Source of the DNA: Azospirillum oryzae
GTDB lineage: Bacteria > Pseudomonadota > Alphaproteobacteria > Azospirillales > Azospirillaceae
NCBI RefSeq assembly: GCF_008364795.1
Contig: NZ_VTTM01000012.1
Location: 1-64,000 of the forward strand
DNA: 64,000 nt
Direction of reading: 5' to 3'
The notes beneath the pieces were generated by a model. It had not been told where the DNA came from and made no database searches. It saw only the letters and a program-made list of their open reading frames with translations. Position numbers and translations under genes: made by a program. Shown in pieces: positions 63,528-64,000 of the stretch (its first letter is position 1; every line of letters starts with the position of its first letter).

Positions 63528-64000
63528 ATGCACGGGATCATTCTTGCCGACGCCGACCTGTCCGACATCGATACGCTGATCGGCCCGCACGCGCCGGACA
63601 TGACGGTGGTCCGGGTTACCGCCGACGAGGACGCCGTCGCCCTGCTTGTCGAGGCGTTGGAAACGGCATCGGCGACGGGAGCCAACGCGGTCCACCTGAT
63701 CGCCCATGGCGCGCCGGGTGTGGTGAAGCTGGGGGCGACGCCGCTCGACACCAGCGCCCTGTTCGACCGCCGCTGGCCCAATGCGTCCGGCTGCGAGATC
63801 CTGATCCATGCCTGCGACGTCGGCGCCGGCAGCAACGGGCGCCGCTTCGTCGAGCGTCTGGCCGCCGTCACCGGCGCCCGCGTCGCCGCCGCCAGCCATC
63901 CGGTGGGCCATGCCGACCAGGGCGGTTCGTGGGATCTCGATGTCGTGACCGGCCCGATCCTTGCCGCCCGCCCGTTCGCGGGGGCGGAGGCCTGGCCGCA
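63528..64000 (+). CDS. DUF4347-domain protein, start of a probable large surface protein (partial)
   Basis: The first ~157 residues before the right edge; the gene is open at its 3' end. It starts MHGIILADADLSDIDTLIGP, and the DUF4347 pattern follows: DEDAVALLVEALETASATGANAVHLIAHGAPGVVKLGATPLDTSALFDRRWPNASGCEILIHACDVGAGSNGRRFVERLAAVTGARVAAASHPVGH. The His-containing LIAHGAPG and HACDVG motifs are typical. No signal peptide is present. DUF4347 usually opens very large repeat proteins (adhesins, RTX or cadherin-like) secreted by type I systems. What follows lies outside the window. Confidence 0.85.
   Translation, partial: MHGIILADADLSDIDTLIGPHAPDMTVVRVTADEDAVALLVEALETASATGANAVHLIAHGAPGVVKLGATPLDTSALFDRRWPNASGCEILIHACDVGAGSNGRRFVERLAAVTGARVAAASHPVGHADQGGSWDLDVVTGPILAARPFAGAEAWP

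Overview
The window is very GC-rich, gene-dense bacterial DNA with strong GC3 codon bias. An alphaproteobacterium of the Azospirillum/Rhodospirillales type is the best fit. The grounds are the codon use, the style of the DinB and DnaE proteins, the unusually many sensor kinases, a Tlp1-like chemoreceptor ending in PilZ, and an SSS-fused sensor kinase. The genus is inferred from gene content only. I saw no rRNA, tRNA, CRISPR array, insertion sequence or prophage; it reads as stable chromosome or chromid sequence.

Layout. 0-6 kb: the 5' part of a LivH-type amino-acid permease, alanine dehydrogenase with a divergent Lrp-family regulator, DNA polymerase IV, and a second Lrp regulator divergent from a LysE-type exporter. 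6-10 kb: a two-component pair (SSS-fused hybrid kinase and LuxR-type response regulator). 10-18 kb: small unknown proteins, the DUF47-PiT phosphate uptake operon with a candidate Pho box, and a hybrid kinase with two receivers. 18-28 kb: small proteins, an HNH nuclease-like protein, rimO, a MarR-type regulator, the translationally coupled dnaE-DUF429-acyltransferase cluster, a lipoprotein and an EamA exporter. 28-34 kb: a hybrid kinase, a DUF2892 protein, gamma-glutamyltransferase and small envelope proteins. 34-44.6 kb: a signalling island with an HD-GYP response regulator, a CheY-like regulator, a LuxR-type regulator, a degenerate ChpT-like kinase, a hybrid kinase with Hpt, and an MCP-PilZ chemoreceptor. 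44.7-51.4 kb: an MFS exporter, a large FHA protein, a PBP4-type peptidase, CheD and an EEP-family hydrolase. 51.4-54.5 kb: the glycerate branch of glyoxylate use (glycerate kinase, tartronate semialdehyde reductase, hydroxypyruvate isomerase). 54.7-63.2 kb: FadH-like reductase, a GntR-type regulator coupled to a Gfo/Idh/MocA oxidoreductase, a TerC-family membrane protein and a complete TRAP transporter. The right edge holds the start of a DUF4347 protein.

How parts may work together. The GntR and TRAP promoters carry nearly identical AT-rich sites at the same spacing from a -35-like TTGC, so the regulator probably controls itself, the oxidoreductase and the transporter. The three glycerate enzymes would turn tartronate semialdehyde or hydroxypyruvate into phosphoglycerate; glyoxylate carboligase is not in view. 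Between 34 and 44.6 kb many signalling proteins sit side by side, and the degenerate kinase next to a complete hybrid kinase is the most unusual arrangement in the window.
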